This document shows, one piece after another, positions 1 through 7,899 of a stretch of 64,000 nt of DNA; position 1 is the first letter of the stretch; every line of letters begins with the position of its first letter. The stretch is from the NCBI GenBank assembly GCA_945897365.1, contig CAMDFD010000006.1, forward strand, positions 62,001 through 126,000. Direction: 5' to 3'. The position numbers and the translations under genes are program-made. The DNA comes from Bordetella parapertussis (GTDB lineage Bacteria > Pseudomonadota > Gammaproteobacteria > Burkholderiales > Burkholderiaceae_B). The notes under the pieces are model-generated. The model worked only from the letters and a program-made list of their open reading frames with translations, ran no database searches and had not been told where the DNA came from.

Positions 1-1596
1 AGACCGGATAGTTGGGTCATGCGGCATTATCTCAAGACCGTCTCGTGGTGTTTAGGCCATCGGTTAGTCACTCTTTTCTTTGCCTTTGCTTTTTTTGCGG
101 GTTCGCTCGCGTTGGTGCCTTTGTTGCCCAAGGGATTTGTTCCTCCCGCCGATCGAGGCCAGACCATGGTCAATATCGAGCGCGCCCCGGGCAGTACCCT
201 TCAAGACACGCTACGCGCGGCGGAGTTGGCTAAAGACAAGCTCTCCCGTATTCCAGAGGTGCGCAGTGTGTTTAGCTCTGTGGGAGCGGGCGTCTCGGGC
301 GATGTCTTCGCAAGGGGGTCGGCCGGCGAGGTTCGTAAGGCGACGCTCACTGTTATGCTGAACCATCGTTCGGAGCGCAGCAAGACACAGCAGGAAGTCG
401 AAGCGGATATCCGGGATGTGCTCGCCAAGGAACCCGGTGTGCGCATCACAGTCGGCGCGCAAGATGTCGGCGTCAAAATGCAAATCGTGCTGCAGAGCGA
501 GGATCCTGTCGCGCTTAGTAAGGCTGCCCAAGCAGCTGAAAGAGATTTACGCACACTGAAGGACGTAGGGGGCGTCACATCGTCTGCAAGTTTGGTGCGT
601 CCAGAATTGATCGTTCGTCCAGATTTCGCGCGTGCGGCGGATCTGGGTGTGACAGCTCAAAGCATTGCCGAAACCTTGCGTATCGCCACGAGTGGTGATT
701 ACGACGTGGGCTTGGCCAAACTCAATTTGGCAGAGAGACAGATTCCGATTCGTGTCAGGCTCCCGGACGCGACGCGCACCGACATCGCGGCGCTCGAAAG
801 ACTCACTGTTCCTGGGCGCTTCGGGCCGATCTTGCTGGGCAATGTCGCGACATTCACAATGGATAGTGGTCCGGCCCAAATCGACCGACTCAACCGTAGC
901 CGGAATGTCATTTTAGATGTGGAGCTCGGTGGGCGGCCCCTTGGTGAAGTGTTTGCCGAGGCAATGGCTTTGCCGAGTCTGAATAATTTGCCGCCTGGTG
1001 TGCGACTTGCGGAGCTTGGAGATACCAAGGAAATGCAGGCATTGTTTGCAAGTTTTGGCTTGGCGATGATGATTGGTCTATTGTGTATTTACATGATTCT
1101 CGTCTTGTTGTTTCATGATTTTTTACAGCCAGTCACGATTCTCGGGGCATTGCCTCTCTCGATCGGCGGCGCCTTTGTCGGCTTGCTTCTTACGGGCAAA
1201 AGCTTTTCCATGCCTTCGTTGATTGGTCTCTTGATGTTGATGGGAGTTGTCACGAAAAACTCGATCTTGCTTGTCGAATACGCGATCACGGCCAGGCGCA
1301 AAGGGATGCTGCGCGACGAAGCGCTCATTGATGCCTGTCATAAGCGCGCACGCCCCATTGTGATGACGACCATCGCGATGATTGCAGGCATGATTCCTAT
1401 CGCGATCGGCTGGGGTTCAGATCCAAGTTTTCGTTCGCCGATGGCGATTGCTGTGATTGGCGGCTTGATGACGTCGACGTTGCTGAGTTTGTTGGTGATC
1501 CCAGCGGTCTTTACCTACATTGATGATTTGGATCAGTGGCTACGACGTACCCGTAAAAAGCTGTTTGGAGACAAGGTCGTCGAACAGACCACCTGA
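1..1596 (+). CDS. RND-family efflux transporter, C-terminal half (5' end outside window)
   Basis: The frame is open from the first base, so this is the 3' half of a gene that begins upstream. About 531 residues are visible, roughly half of a normal RND inner-membrane pump (about 1,020 residues). It opens with the hydrophobic helix that starts the second repeat (TM7). A periplasmic porter/docking region follows, then a block of membrane helices over the last 190 residues with the motif GVVTKNSILLVEYA, typical of AcrB/HAE-1 type transporters. Such proteins use the proton gradient to export drugs, solvents or other small molecules with a periplasmic adaptor and an outer-membrane channel. Neither partner is visible here. 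Family assignment is firm; the substrate cannot be told. It converges with the next gene across a 15-bp gap. Confidence 0.93.
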   Translation, partial: RPDSWVMRHYLKTVSWCLGHRLVTLFFAFAFFAGSLALVPLLPKGFVPPADRGQTMVNIERAPGSTLQDTLRAAELAKDKLSRIPEVRSVFSSVGAGVSGDVFARGSAGEVRKATLTVMLNHRSERSKTQQEVEADIRDVLAKEPGVRITVGAQDVGVKMQIVLQSEDPVALSKAAQAAERDLRTLKDVGGVTSSASLVRPELIVRPDFARAADLGVTAQSIAETLRIATSGDYDVGLAKLNLAERQIPIRVRLPDATRTDIAALERLTVPGRFGPILLGNVATFTMDSGPAQIDRLNRSRNVILDVELGGRPLGEVFAEAMALPSLNNLPPGVRLAELGDTKEMQALFASFGLAMMIGLLCIYMILVLLFHDFLQPVTILGALPLSIGGAFVGLLLTGKSFSMPSLIGLLMLMGVVTKNSILLVEYAITARRKGMLRDEALIDACHKRARPIVMTTIAMIAGMIPIAIGWGSDPSFRSPMAIAVIGGLMTSTLLSLLVIPAVFTYIDDLDQWLRRTRKKLFGDKVVEQTT

Positions 1597-1611
1597 CCCG
1601 ACTTCTGATCT

Positions 1612-3192
1612 TTACGTGGGTTGAACCGTGTAAAAAACAGGGCCTTGTGGTTGAAAATTTCGCCAGTTTGTTCTGATTGCACTCAGCTTGTAATTGGCGC
1701 CTAAGGGGATGTAGGGCACATGATCAAGAACCTCTAACTGGATTGCCTCACATATTTTTTTTCGCTCCTCCAGTGTGTCAGCAAAAAACCAGTCCATCCG
1801 CAGGGTCTCGAGTTTCGCATTGGTGGGCCAGCCAAACCAGCCTTGCGTGCCTTTTCCTCGGATACCTAAATTGGACGCCGGATCGAGATTGCTCGTGCCG
1901 GTGAGGGCTGTGAAGCCTACGTTCCAACCGCCTGCTTGAGGAGTCTCTTGATTATTACGACGCTGCAGGTAGGTCCCCCAGTTCATGGCACGTAATTCGG
2001 TTTTGAGACCGAGTTGTTTAAATAAATCTTCTGTCACTAGCGCACAAGCATGATAGGGGGCAGTATCCACGGGATCTAAGATGACAATCGTCTCGCCCTT
2101 ATAGCCCGCCTCTTTGATCAGTCTGCGCGCTCGTGCCATGTCGCGTTTGCTATTGAGTTTTTCCATACCTGCATCAGAAGCCATCGGCGTGCCTGGCGCA
2201 AAGACACCACATTTGTCATTCCAATATTCAGGAAAGTCCGCCCCGTTAGCCGCCATCATGTAGTCGGTTTGACTCACCACAGACATAATGGCACGACGCA
2301 TCGCCACGTTGTTAAAAGGAGCATGTAGGTGATTAAAACGCATGATAAAGATAGACGGTAAGGCACTTTTGATCAAGGCGATACGCGGGTTCTTGCGCAG
2401 CATTGGAATAAAGTCATTGTCGATCTGTTCGATGCCATCGACCTCGTTGTTTTGTAGCGCTGCGACGGCGGTGGCGCGATCGGAAATGACGAGCCATCTA
2501 AGCGCGTCGATATGCGCAATCTTGGGGCCTGCCATATTGCTCGCAAGGCCATCGACGCGTGGCACATAGCCTGTCGCTTTGGCGTATTCCACTTTTGATC
2601 CTGACACCCATTGCTCAGGCAAAAATCGAAACGGCCCGCTACCCATGACTTCTTTAATGGCAATATTTTCTGGTGTGTTTGCCAGACGCGTGGGCATGAT
2701 GGAGGCGGAGGCAGAGGCGAGCGTATAAGGCAACAAAGAAAAGGGTCTACTCAAAGCAATATTGACCTGCTTGTCGTGCGTCGCGACGATCTCGGTGACG
2801 AGACTAAAGAGCGTTTGTCCGAGAAGGTCGCGTTTGCCAAAGCGTTTGAGACTCGCGACCACGTCTTGAGCCGTCACGGATTGGCCGTCGTGAAAGCGCA
2901 GGTCCTCGCGCAAGGTCAAGGTCCACTGAAGCTTATTGTCTGATAGCGTGAGGCGATCAAGCATCTGAAGCTGTGGTTGATACTGAGCATCGAGCCCGAA
3001 GAGCGTGTCATACACCTGCAGAGCATGACATGCAGTAATCGTCGCAGTGGTGAATACAGGATCTAAGACTGAAAGATCTGTCGAGGGTACCCAGCGAAAG
3101 GTGACCTTAGGTGTTTGTGCAGAGAGCTTGAAGGAGGTGCCGAGCAGACCTATTGCGCTCGTCGTCGTGGTGATAAAGGTGCGGCGATCCAT
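1612..3192 (-). CDS. ABC transporter substrate-binding protein, family 5 (peptide/opine type), orphan copy
   Basis: A 526-residue periplasmic solute receptor of the DppA/OppA family. The chosen ATG is followed by MDRRTFIT and a hydrophobic stretch ending near SAQ, a Tat-type signal peptide. An upstream GTG at 3250-3252 would overlap the stop of the preceding gene (TAGTG) but would bury the signal peptide, so it is less likely. Typical family blocks are visible (FRWVPSTDLSVLDP near the mature N-terminus, GSGPFRF, MRFNHLHAPFNN). It is a close paralogue of the receptor at 17731-19329, which belongs to a complete ABC operon; here no permease or ATPase is adjacent. It may feed that other permease or act with the enzyme genes upstream. 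Family certain, ligand unknown. Confidence 0.92.
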   Translation of the reverse strand: MDRRTFITTTTSAIGLLGTSFKLSAQTPKVTFRWVPSTDLSVLDPVFTTATITACHALQVYDTLFGLDAQYQPQLQMLDRLTLSDNKLQWTLTLREDLRFHDGQSVTAQDVVASLKRFGKRDLLGQTLFSLVTEIVATHDKQVNIALSRPFSLLPYTLASASASIMPTRLANTPENIAIKEVMGSGPFRFLPEQWVSGSKVEYAKATGYVPRVDGLASNMAGPKIAHIDALRWLVISDRATAVAALQNNEVDGIEQIDNDFIPMLRKNPRIALIKSALPSIFIMRFNHLHAPFNNVAMRRAIMSVVSQTDYMMAANGADFPEYWNDKCGVFAPGTPMASDAGMEKLNSKRDMARARRLIKEAGYKGETIVILDPVDTAPYHACALVTEDLFKQLGLKTELRAMNWGTYLQRRNNQETPQAGGWNVGFTALTGTSNLDPASNLGIRGKGTQGWFGWPTNAKLETLRMDWFFADTLEERKKICEAIQLEVLDHVPYIPLGANYKLSAIRTNWRNFQPQGPVFYTVQPT

Positions 3193-3251
3193 AGGGGTTG
3201 TGCTCAAGGTGTACACCAATATTTTAGTAAAATCGTTGAAAAAAAATCGCA

Positions 3252-4931
3252 CTAACGGGCCAACCTCCAGAGTTCAGCCTCCAGATGCGCTCGCGCTTCG
3301 GTACGCAATTTTTCTAAATGCGCCAGTAAGGATTTTTGCGCGACGGTGTGCAGGCGTTCGGGCGTGTCATCGTAGGCAAACTTGACGAGTGTCTCGAGCG
3401 TTGCGGGTTGTCCGGCTTTTCTGAGTGCTGCCATGACTTTGTTTTCGCGCTCTTGTCGGTGAATCAAAATTCGATCGACATTTTCGGCTGGATTATCCAT
3501 CAAGAAACCATGGCCTGGTGCGAAGTATTCGATTTTTTCCTCGAGTAGCAAGCCCAGTGAAGCCAGGTATTCAATCATGCTGCCATCTGGTGGGCTGATG
3601 ACCACCGTGGACCCTTGCATGATGTGATCACCCGTGAACATGAGGTTTTGCGACTCAAGTAAAAAGCAGACTTGATTGGACGCGTGTCCAGGTGTATGAA
3701 CCACGCGAATGACCGTTCCCGCGATGTTGAGTCGCTCGTGATGCGTGACAATGTGATCGGGCGTAAAGCTTTGATCCTGATTGGGGAAGGGGGGTGGGGG
3801 CATGCCATAGGTGACAGCACCAGTACGTTCCTTGAGCACTGTGGATGCGGGTGAGTGATCCAAATGCGTGTGGGTGCACAAAATCCAGCGTATTGGACCG
3901 GGTGCGGCGGCAATCAGAGCCTCGATATGTTCTTCGAGTAAAGGACCTGGATCGATGACAGCCACACCGTGCTCTGCATTGCCGATCAGGTAGCTATTGG
4001 TACCAGGTCCCGTCATCATGCCCGGATTGGCTGCGGTTAGGCGCAGAACGTCTTGCCCGATGCTGACTGGCTGACCTGGCTGTATATAAGAGCAACAGGC
4101 ACCTTGATTGTCCGTATCGAGTTTTTTGATTTCAGCATATGCAAAATCACCTGGAATCAGCGTGTGGGATATGCCTGCGCGATCCATGCCCGTCACTGGA
4201 GCCATGACCAACTTTGGACGAGGCTTACGTGCGTACTCCAAGAGTTCTTCGACGTATTTAAACTGTGCGAGACTTTCAAGCGTCTTGATCGTCGGAAACA
4301 TCAGATTGAGAGTGCCCGAGCGGTGTAGATCGATGGCTTGGTCCGGGCGGACCCAGAGTTGACCAACGGTCTCGTGATTGTCTTCGAGCGCTGTCTGACC
4401 CTCAGGAGCCTGTGCCACGAAAAAACGCGTGTCATAGCGCCTGGGGCGACCTGCCTGCGTGACCCAATGGCTGTAATACGCGATGCGATCGGTCGCCGCT
4501 TTTACCTGTTCTTTTAACAAAATGTCGATAAACGAGAGCTTGCTCTGGGCCATTTCAAGTCTAAGCGCGGCCAGTCTTTCGGCCTCGTCACTCGCGAGTT
4601 GTAGCAGTTGGTCATTGCCGCGGTAGCCAAGTAACAAGCCTGACTCCTCAAAGCACTCACGGATCGCCGCAATCCAGTAGGCGAGTCCGCCTTGCTCGAT
4701 GCCGAGTGTTTCACTTGCAGCCTTGTCATCGAGACCGACGCACAAGGAGGCGATTTCTGGATGATGGTCGGTTCGGTCCAAGGCACCACCTGGGAAAACA
4801 TGCATGCCTTTGGCGAACTCAACTGCGGTGGTGCGTTCCATCATGAACACTTCAATGCCATCGCTGACATTTCTAGCAAGAATCACGGTGGCGGCCGGGC
4901 GGGGAACGACGGGTGTTGCAGATGAGGTCAT
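3252..4931 (-). CDS. NUDIX hydrolase-metallo-beta-lactamase fusion protein
   Basis: A 559-residue two-domain protein. The N-terminal part (about residues 10-230) is a NUDIX fold: GGALDRTDHH is followed by REC..EESG, a NUDIX-box-like arrangement. From about residue 270 a metallo-beta-lactamase fold follows, with THTHLDHS (about 353-360), HTPGHAS (about 410), TGDH (about 430) and APGHG, the metal ligands of a LACTB2-like hydrolase. The last 80 residues resemble the winged-helix tail of that family. The substrate is unknown; NUDIX domains cut nucleoside-diphosphate-linked compounds, and MBL domains of this type cut esters, thioesters or RNA. The start overlaps the stop of the upstream hydratase alpha gene (TAATG), suggesting coupled translation. 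Confidence 0.9.
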   Translation of the reverse strand: MTSSATPVVPRPAATVILARNVSDGIEVFMMERTTAVEFAKGMHVFPGGALDRTDHHPEIASLCVGLDDKAASETLGIEQGGLAYWIAAIRECFEESGLLLGYRGNDQLLQLASDEAERLAALRLEMAQSKLSFIDILLKEQVKAATDRIAYYSHWVTQAGRPRRYDTRFFVAQAPEGQTALEDNHETVGQLWVRPDQAIDLHRSGTLNLMFPTIKTLESLAQFKYVEELLEYARKPRPKLVMAPVTGMDRAGISHTLIPGDFAYAEIKKLDTDNQGACCSYIQPGQPVSIGQDVLRLTAANPGMMTGPGTNSYLIGNAEHGVAVIDPGPLLEEHIEALIAAAPGPIRWILCTHTHLDHSPASTVLKERTGAVTYGMPPPPFPNQDQSFTPDHIVTHHERLNIAGTVIRVVHTPGHASNQVCFLLESQNLMFTGDHIMQGSTVVISPPDGSMIEYLASLGLLLEEKIEYFAPGHGFLMDNPAENVDRILIHRQERENKVMAALRKAGQPATLETLVKFAYDDTPERLHTVAQKSLLAHLEKLRTEARAHLEAELWRLAR

Positions 4932-5632
4932 TATGAATGGCTACTCGATGTTAAGCGAGTTTGCAGAGGCAATGAGGTGCCAATCATCGAATCACGCGTC
5001 ACGAGCTCTGCCAGTTCGGCTTCGCTCATCCCCTCGGTGCCAGCAGGCCGATAGGGCAACACTAAAAATCTCAAATCTGCCGTACTGTCCGAGACGCGGA
5101 CCTCGACGTCATCAGATAGATGCGTGCCAAACTCGGCCAGCACTTTACGTGGCTCGCTTACGACACGTGCGCGATAGTCGATTGACTTGTACCAAGCCGG
5201 TGGAATGCCCAATAACATCCGTGGATAGCAAGAGCAGAGCGTACAGACCACCACGTTATGCACCGTAGGCGTATTTTCCAACACGACGAGATCAAGCGGT
5301 GTCGTGATGTCTAACTCAAAGGACGCATTGATGGTCTCGAGCGGATCGGCCAGCAATTTCTTTTTGAACTCGGGATCGACCCAGGCTTTTGCAACGATTT
5401 TTCCACCGATGGCAGGCGTCAAGCTGTCCTGATAGTCGATTTGTCTATGCAGTTCGTCGGCGGTAATGATGCCTTTTTCGTCGAGCAGTTCACGAATCGC
5501 GGTCTGGAGTAAGACTTCGTACCGGTCGTAGCCGTCGTCGTCATCTGGCGCAGGTGGTGAGTGCGGATGTGCATGATCGTGGTCATGGTCGTGATCGTGA
5601 TCGTGATGATGGTGGCCATGTGACTTGGTCAT
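4931..5632 (-). CDS. Nitrile hydratase alpha / thiocyanate hydrolase gamma-like subunit with His-rich N-terminus
   Basis: This 233-residue protein carries the metal site of the nitrile hydratase/thiocyanate hydrolase family: Cys130-Thr-Leu-Cys133-Ser-Cys135. The threonine form (CTLCSC) is the cobalt-type claw motif, whose two later cysteines are oxidised in known enzymes. The C-terminus ends in the family-typical LVTRDSMIG block. The unusual part is residues 5-24, almost only His and Asp, which looks like a metal-binding or metal-storage tail. The start overlaps the previous gene's stop (ATGA), and both genes upstream encode the two halves of a beta subunit. The product would hydrate nitriles to amides or convert thiocyanate to carbonyl sulfide; the sequence alone does not separate these. 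No cobalt activator gene is adjacent. Confidence 0.9.
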   Translation of the reverse strand: MTKSHGHHHHDHDHDHDHDHAHPHSPPAPDDDDGYDRYEVLLQTAIRELLDEKGIITADELHRQIDYQDSLTPAIGGKIVAKAWVDPEFKKKLLADPLETINASFELDITTPLDLVVLENTPTVHNVVVCTLCSCYPRMLLGIPPAWYKSIDYRARVVSEPRKVLAEFGTHLSDDVEVRVSDSTADLRFLVLPYRPAGTEGMSEAELAELVTRDSMIGTSLPLQTRLTSSSHS

Positions 5633-5952
5633 GCTTTTTTAACTCCAGCGATTGGGTCGATCCAGTGCTCGAAAATATCTGCGACAACAGTGTCATTGGG
5701 GCCGCCTGTGTAGTCGGGCCAAACGTCTTTTTGTTTAAAGCGCACCCGATAAAGCACCCGCATCGGCAGACCAGGTTTGTGAAAGGCCAGCAGCGAAGGA
5801 TCGCGAAAACGACCTCGAACTTCAGCGATTTCACCTTGGACACCGCGAAGATAAAAAGGCGTGCGGCAGTGTGCTTCGGGAGGTTGCTGGCGGATGACAA
5901 CGGGCGTGCCAGCGGAGAGTGCTTGTCCGGGACGGGGGGGGAGTGCGTTCAT
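5629..5952 (-). CDS. Nitrile hydratase beta subunit, C-terminal half as separate protein (ScnA-like)
   Basis: A 107-residue protein matching the SH3-like C-terminal domain of nitrile hydratase beta. It has TPFYLRG, then LYRVRF with a downstream DVW and DIFEHW, the conserved core of that domain. In ordinary nitrile hydratases this domain is fused to an N-terminal helical part. Here that part is encoded by the gene just upstream, as in thiocyanate hydrolase (subunits ScnB and ScnA) and in three-subunit nitrile hydratases. ATGA overlaps join it to both neighbours, so the three subunits are likely made together. The domain packs on the alpha subunit and helps shape the active-site channel. Split-subunit assignment is confident; substrate is open. 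Confidence 0.85.
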   Translation of the reverse strand: MNALPPRPGQALSAGTPVVIRQQPPEAHCRTPFYLRGVQGEIAEVRGRFRDPSLLAFHKPGLPMRVLYRVRFKQKDVWPDYTGGPNDTVVADIFEHWIDPIAGVKKA

Positions 5953-6272
5953 AACGTACCCTTTTGTTTGAGACGTTCGCGCAGAACCTCGATACGATCT
6001 TCGATTTCTCGGGTGGTAAGTAATTGCTGCTCAACCACGAGATCTCCTACCGCGCGGATCCATTTGTCGTAGTACAGCATGCTTTTGTAGTCCTTTTCGG
6101 TATTGGACTCAATGGCGCGACGCATGGCATCCGAGGTAAAGACTTGTAGTTTACCGGACAAGAGTTTTTGTAATGCATCCACGCGCTTCTCGTGAAGCGT
6201 GCTTGGATGCTCGTCTAGACAGACCGGTCCTGCCGGCTGTCCACCTAGATCGTTTACCTTTCGTTCAGTCAT
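5949..6272 (-). CDS. Nitrile hydratase beta subunit, N-terminal half as separate protein (ScnB-like)
   Basis: A 107-residue, mostly helical protein. It opens with NDLGGQPAGPV, close to the N-terminal MDG.DMGG-type start of nitrile hydratase beta subunits, and contains the helical W-rich stretch (YDKWIRAVGDLVVEQ) seen in family N-terminal domains and in ScnB. It is the first gene of a leftward string (N-half, C-half, alpha) in the same order as the scnB-scnA-scnC genes described for thiocyanate hydrolase. Its stop overlaps the next start by ATGA. The stretch upstream (6273-6434) is shared with a divergent flavin reductase gene and must hold its promoter. Alternative reading: a beta gene split by mutation, but clean overlapping starts argue against decay. 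Confidence 0.82.
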   Translation of the reverse strand: MTERKVNDLGGQPAGPVCLDEHPSTLHEKRVDALQKLLSGKLQVFTSDAMRRAIESNTEKDYKSMLYYDKWIRAVGDLVVEQQLLTTREIEDRIEVLRERLKQKGTL

Positions 6273-6352
6273 TCTTGGCTCTCACATCGACTTGCTTAGG
6301 ATAGAGTCTATTTTTACACCCATTTAGCCTGCATTGTCTTGTCGTTTAACGC

Positions 6353-6408
6353 TTGTAGAGCAAAATATTTATGCTAAAAGATCACAGCATGTACCTTTTT
6401 TCAGCATG
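6353..6408. promoter_or_regulatory. Divergent control region with inverted and direct repeats
   Basis: Between the leftward hydratase genes and the rightward flavin reductase gene. ATGCT (6371-6375) and AGCAT (6386-6390) form an inverted repeat spaced by ten bases, and CAGCATG recurs directly at 6385-6391 and 6402-6408. A rightward promoter could be TTGTAG (6353-6358) with an extended -10, TGc-TAAAAG (6372-6380), 16-bp spacer. The repeats may be a regulator site; none is recognised. Confidence 0.3.
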
Positions 6409-6434
6409 ACGACTTTAATTTTAAGGATTCATCC

Positions 6435-7064
6435 GTGAGCGATTATTTTTACGAACCCAGCAAAGGCCATGGCCTGCCACACAACCCATTTAAAGCCATT
6501 GTGGCGCCTCGTCCTATCGGTTGGATCTCCAGCATCGACAAACAAGGCCGTGTGAATCTGGCTCCCTATAGTTTTTTTAATGCCTTTGCTGAAACACCGC
6601 CGGTGATTGGTTTCTGTACGAGCCATGCCCGCAAAGATAGCGTTAATAACATTGATGAAACAGGCGAGTTCGTCGCTAATTTTTGCGGTGCTGAGCTCGC
6701 TCAGGAGATGAACATCACGTCGGCCTCAGTGGCGCCTGGTGTCGATGAAATGAAACTCGCTGGTCTGGAGGCTGCTGCCTCGACGCTCGTCAAGCCCCCC
6801 CGTATTGCGCGTGCGATCGCGGCATTGGAGTGTAAGCTCATCAGCACAACGCAGTTGAAAAATGCCAAAGGCGAATTGATCGATACCTGGTTGACGCTGG
6901 GCGAAGTCGTAGGTGTGCATATCAATGACGAATTTCTCAAGGATGGAATCTTCGACACTGCAGCAGCGCGTCCGCTAGGTCGTTGCGGCTACAAGGGAGA
7001 CTATGTCGAGGTCAACACCTTGTTTGAGATGATCCGTCCTAAAGAGTACACCCCCGCCAAATAA
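6435..7064 (+). CDS. Flavin reductase-like domain protein (flavoredoxin type)
   Basis: A 209-residue cytoplasmic protein of the FMN-binding split-barrel flavin reductase family. The block HNPFKAIVAPRPIGWISS with the following NLAPYSFFNAFAETPP is the family's flavin-binding region. It starts with GTG, supported by AAGGA seven bases upstream. Such proteins reduce free FMN/FAD with NAD(P)H for a partner oxygenase, or act as flavoproteins of unknown role. It is divergent from the hydratase cluster and convergent with the TauE/SafE gene. No two-component monooxygenase is adjacent, so its partner is unknown. Confidence 0.88.
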   Translation: MSDYFYEPSKGHGLPHNPFKAIVAPRPIGWISSIDKQGRVNLAPYSFFNAFAETPPVIGFCTSHARKDSVNNIDETGEFVANFCGAELAQEMNITSASVAPGVDEMKLAGLEAAASTLVKPPRIARAIAALECKLISTTQLKNAKGELIDTWLTLGEVVGVHINDEFLKDGIFDTAAARPLGRCGYKGDYVEVNTLFEMIRPKEYTPAK

Positions 7065-7085
7065 GGGTGGTATGCGACCATCAAA

Positions 7086-7109
7086 GATTAGCCTGGTATC
7101 AGGCTAATC
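7086..7109. terminator. Perfect hairpin between convergent genes
   Basis: GATTAGCCTG (7086-7095) and CAGGCTAATC (7100-7109) form a perfect 10-bp stem with a 4-base loop. It lies between the stops of the flavin reductase and TauE/SafE genes and overlaps the latter's stop codon. T tracts are weak on both sides, so it may be a bidirectional terminator of modest strength or an mRNA 3'-end stabiliser. Confidence 0.55.
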
Positions 7110-7846
7110 GCCCTGAAAGCGGTGGCGCCACCGAGAAAGACTAAACTAAAAAAGAAATAGCGGCGAAATTTTTCTTGTGGAATTTTTTTCCTTAAAAATT
7201 GCCCTAAAAACATGCCGATAAAGGCGGGCACCATTGCCAGTAAAGAGGTCGTCGCAATTTCGACTTCAAACTCACCTGTGACCCAGAGTCCAAGGGCCAG
7301 CGCGATCGAGGCGATTGTAAAAGACAAGCCAAGCGCTTGAATCAAGTCATCTCTTTTGAGTTCGAGTGCCGTGAAGTACGGTGCGAGCGGGAGCGCCGCA
7401 ATCCCCGTTGCGCCCGACACGATGCCTGTGAAAAATCCTATGAAAGGCGACAGCCATGACTCTGCTCGAGGCGCGACGGGAATTCGCGCTGCGGACAGGC
7501 CGTATAGACCGTAGGCCATCAGGACAAAGCCCAATCCCGCAGTGACAACCGCCATTTGACCGCTGACGATAAAACTCACGCCAATCGGTGTGCCAACACA
7601 TATACCGAGCAGGAGCGTTTTAAATCTTTTGAGCAGCGCAATAAAACTGGGTCCGGAAATCAGTTGCCAAATATTTGTGACAAGCGATGGCACCACGAGC
7701 ATGGCCGCAGCTTCGACGGGTGTAATAATCAGACCAAGCAGGCCAATCGCAATCGTTGGTAGCCCCATGCCGATGACGCCTTTGACAAGTCCGGCAAGGA
7801 TGAAAACGAAAGCGACTAAGATCAGTGAGGAAATGGAGTCAGTCAT
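7088..7846 (-). CDS. TauE/SafE family membrane exporter
   Basis: A strongly hydrophobic protein of about 252 residues with seven to eight predicted membrane helices and the glycine-rich start GLVKGVIGMGLPTIAIGL, typical of the TauE/SafE family. Members export sulfite, sulfoacetate or other organic acid anions across the inner membrane. The start is placed at MTDSISS rather than five codons upstream (MILII) because it matches the family's usual short N-terminus; this choice is tentative. It is divergent from a TauD/TfdA-type dioxygenase gene with about 50 bp between them. That pairing could indicate sulfonate metabolism, but neither gene proves it. Confidence 0.85.
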   Translation of the reverse strand: MTDSISSLILVAFVFILAGLVKGVIGMGLPTIAIGLLGLIITPVEAAAMLVVPSLVTNIWQLISGPSFIALLKRFKTLLLGICVGTPIGVSFIVSGQMAVVTAGLGFVLMAYGLYGLSAARIPVAPRAESWLSPFIGFFTGIVSGATGIAALPLAPYFTALELKRDDLIQALGLSFTIASIALALGLWVTGEFEVEIATTSLLAMVPAFIGMFLGQFLRKKIPQEKFRRYFFFSLVFLGGATAFRAISLIPG

Positions 7847-7899
7847 TATAATCAGTATCAATCTTCGCTCACGATAGCACCATTTCTTTCAGGACTCTC

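Noticed and set aside
3193..3252. Longer N-terminus of the orphan solute receptor from GTG at 3250
   Set aside because: It overlaps the preceding stop neatly, but places the twin-arginine signal peptide 20 residues inside the protein.
5949..6272. Fragment of a beta-subunit gene broken by mutation
   Set aside because: Both halves have their own start codons in ATGA overlaps and match the domain boundary of known split enzymes.
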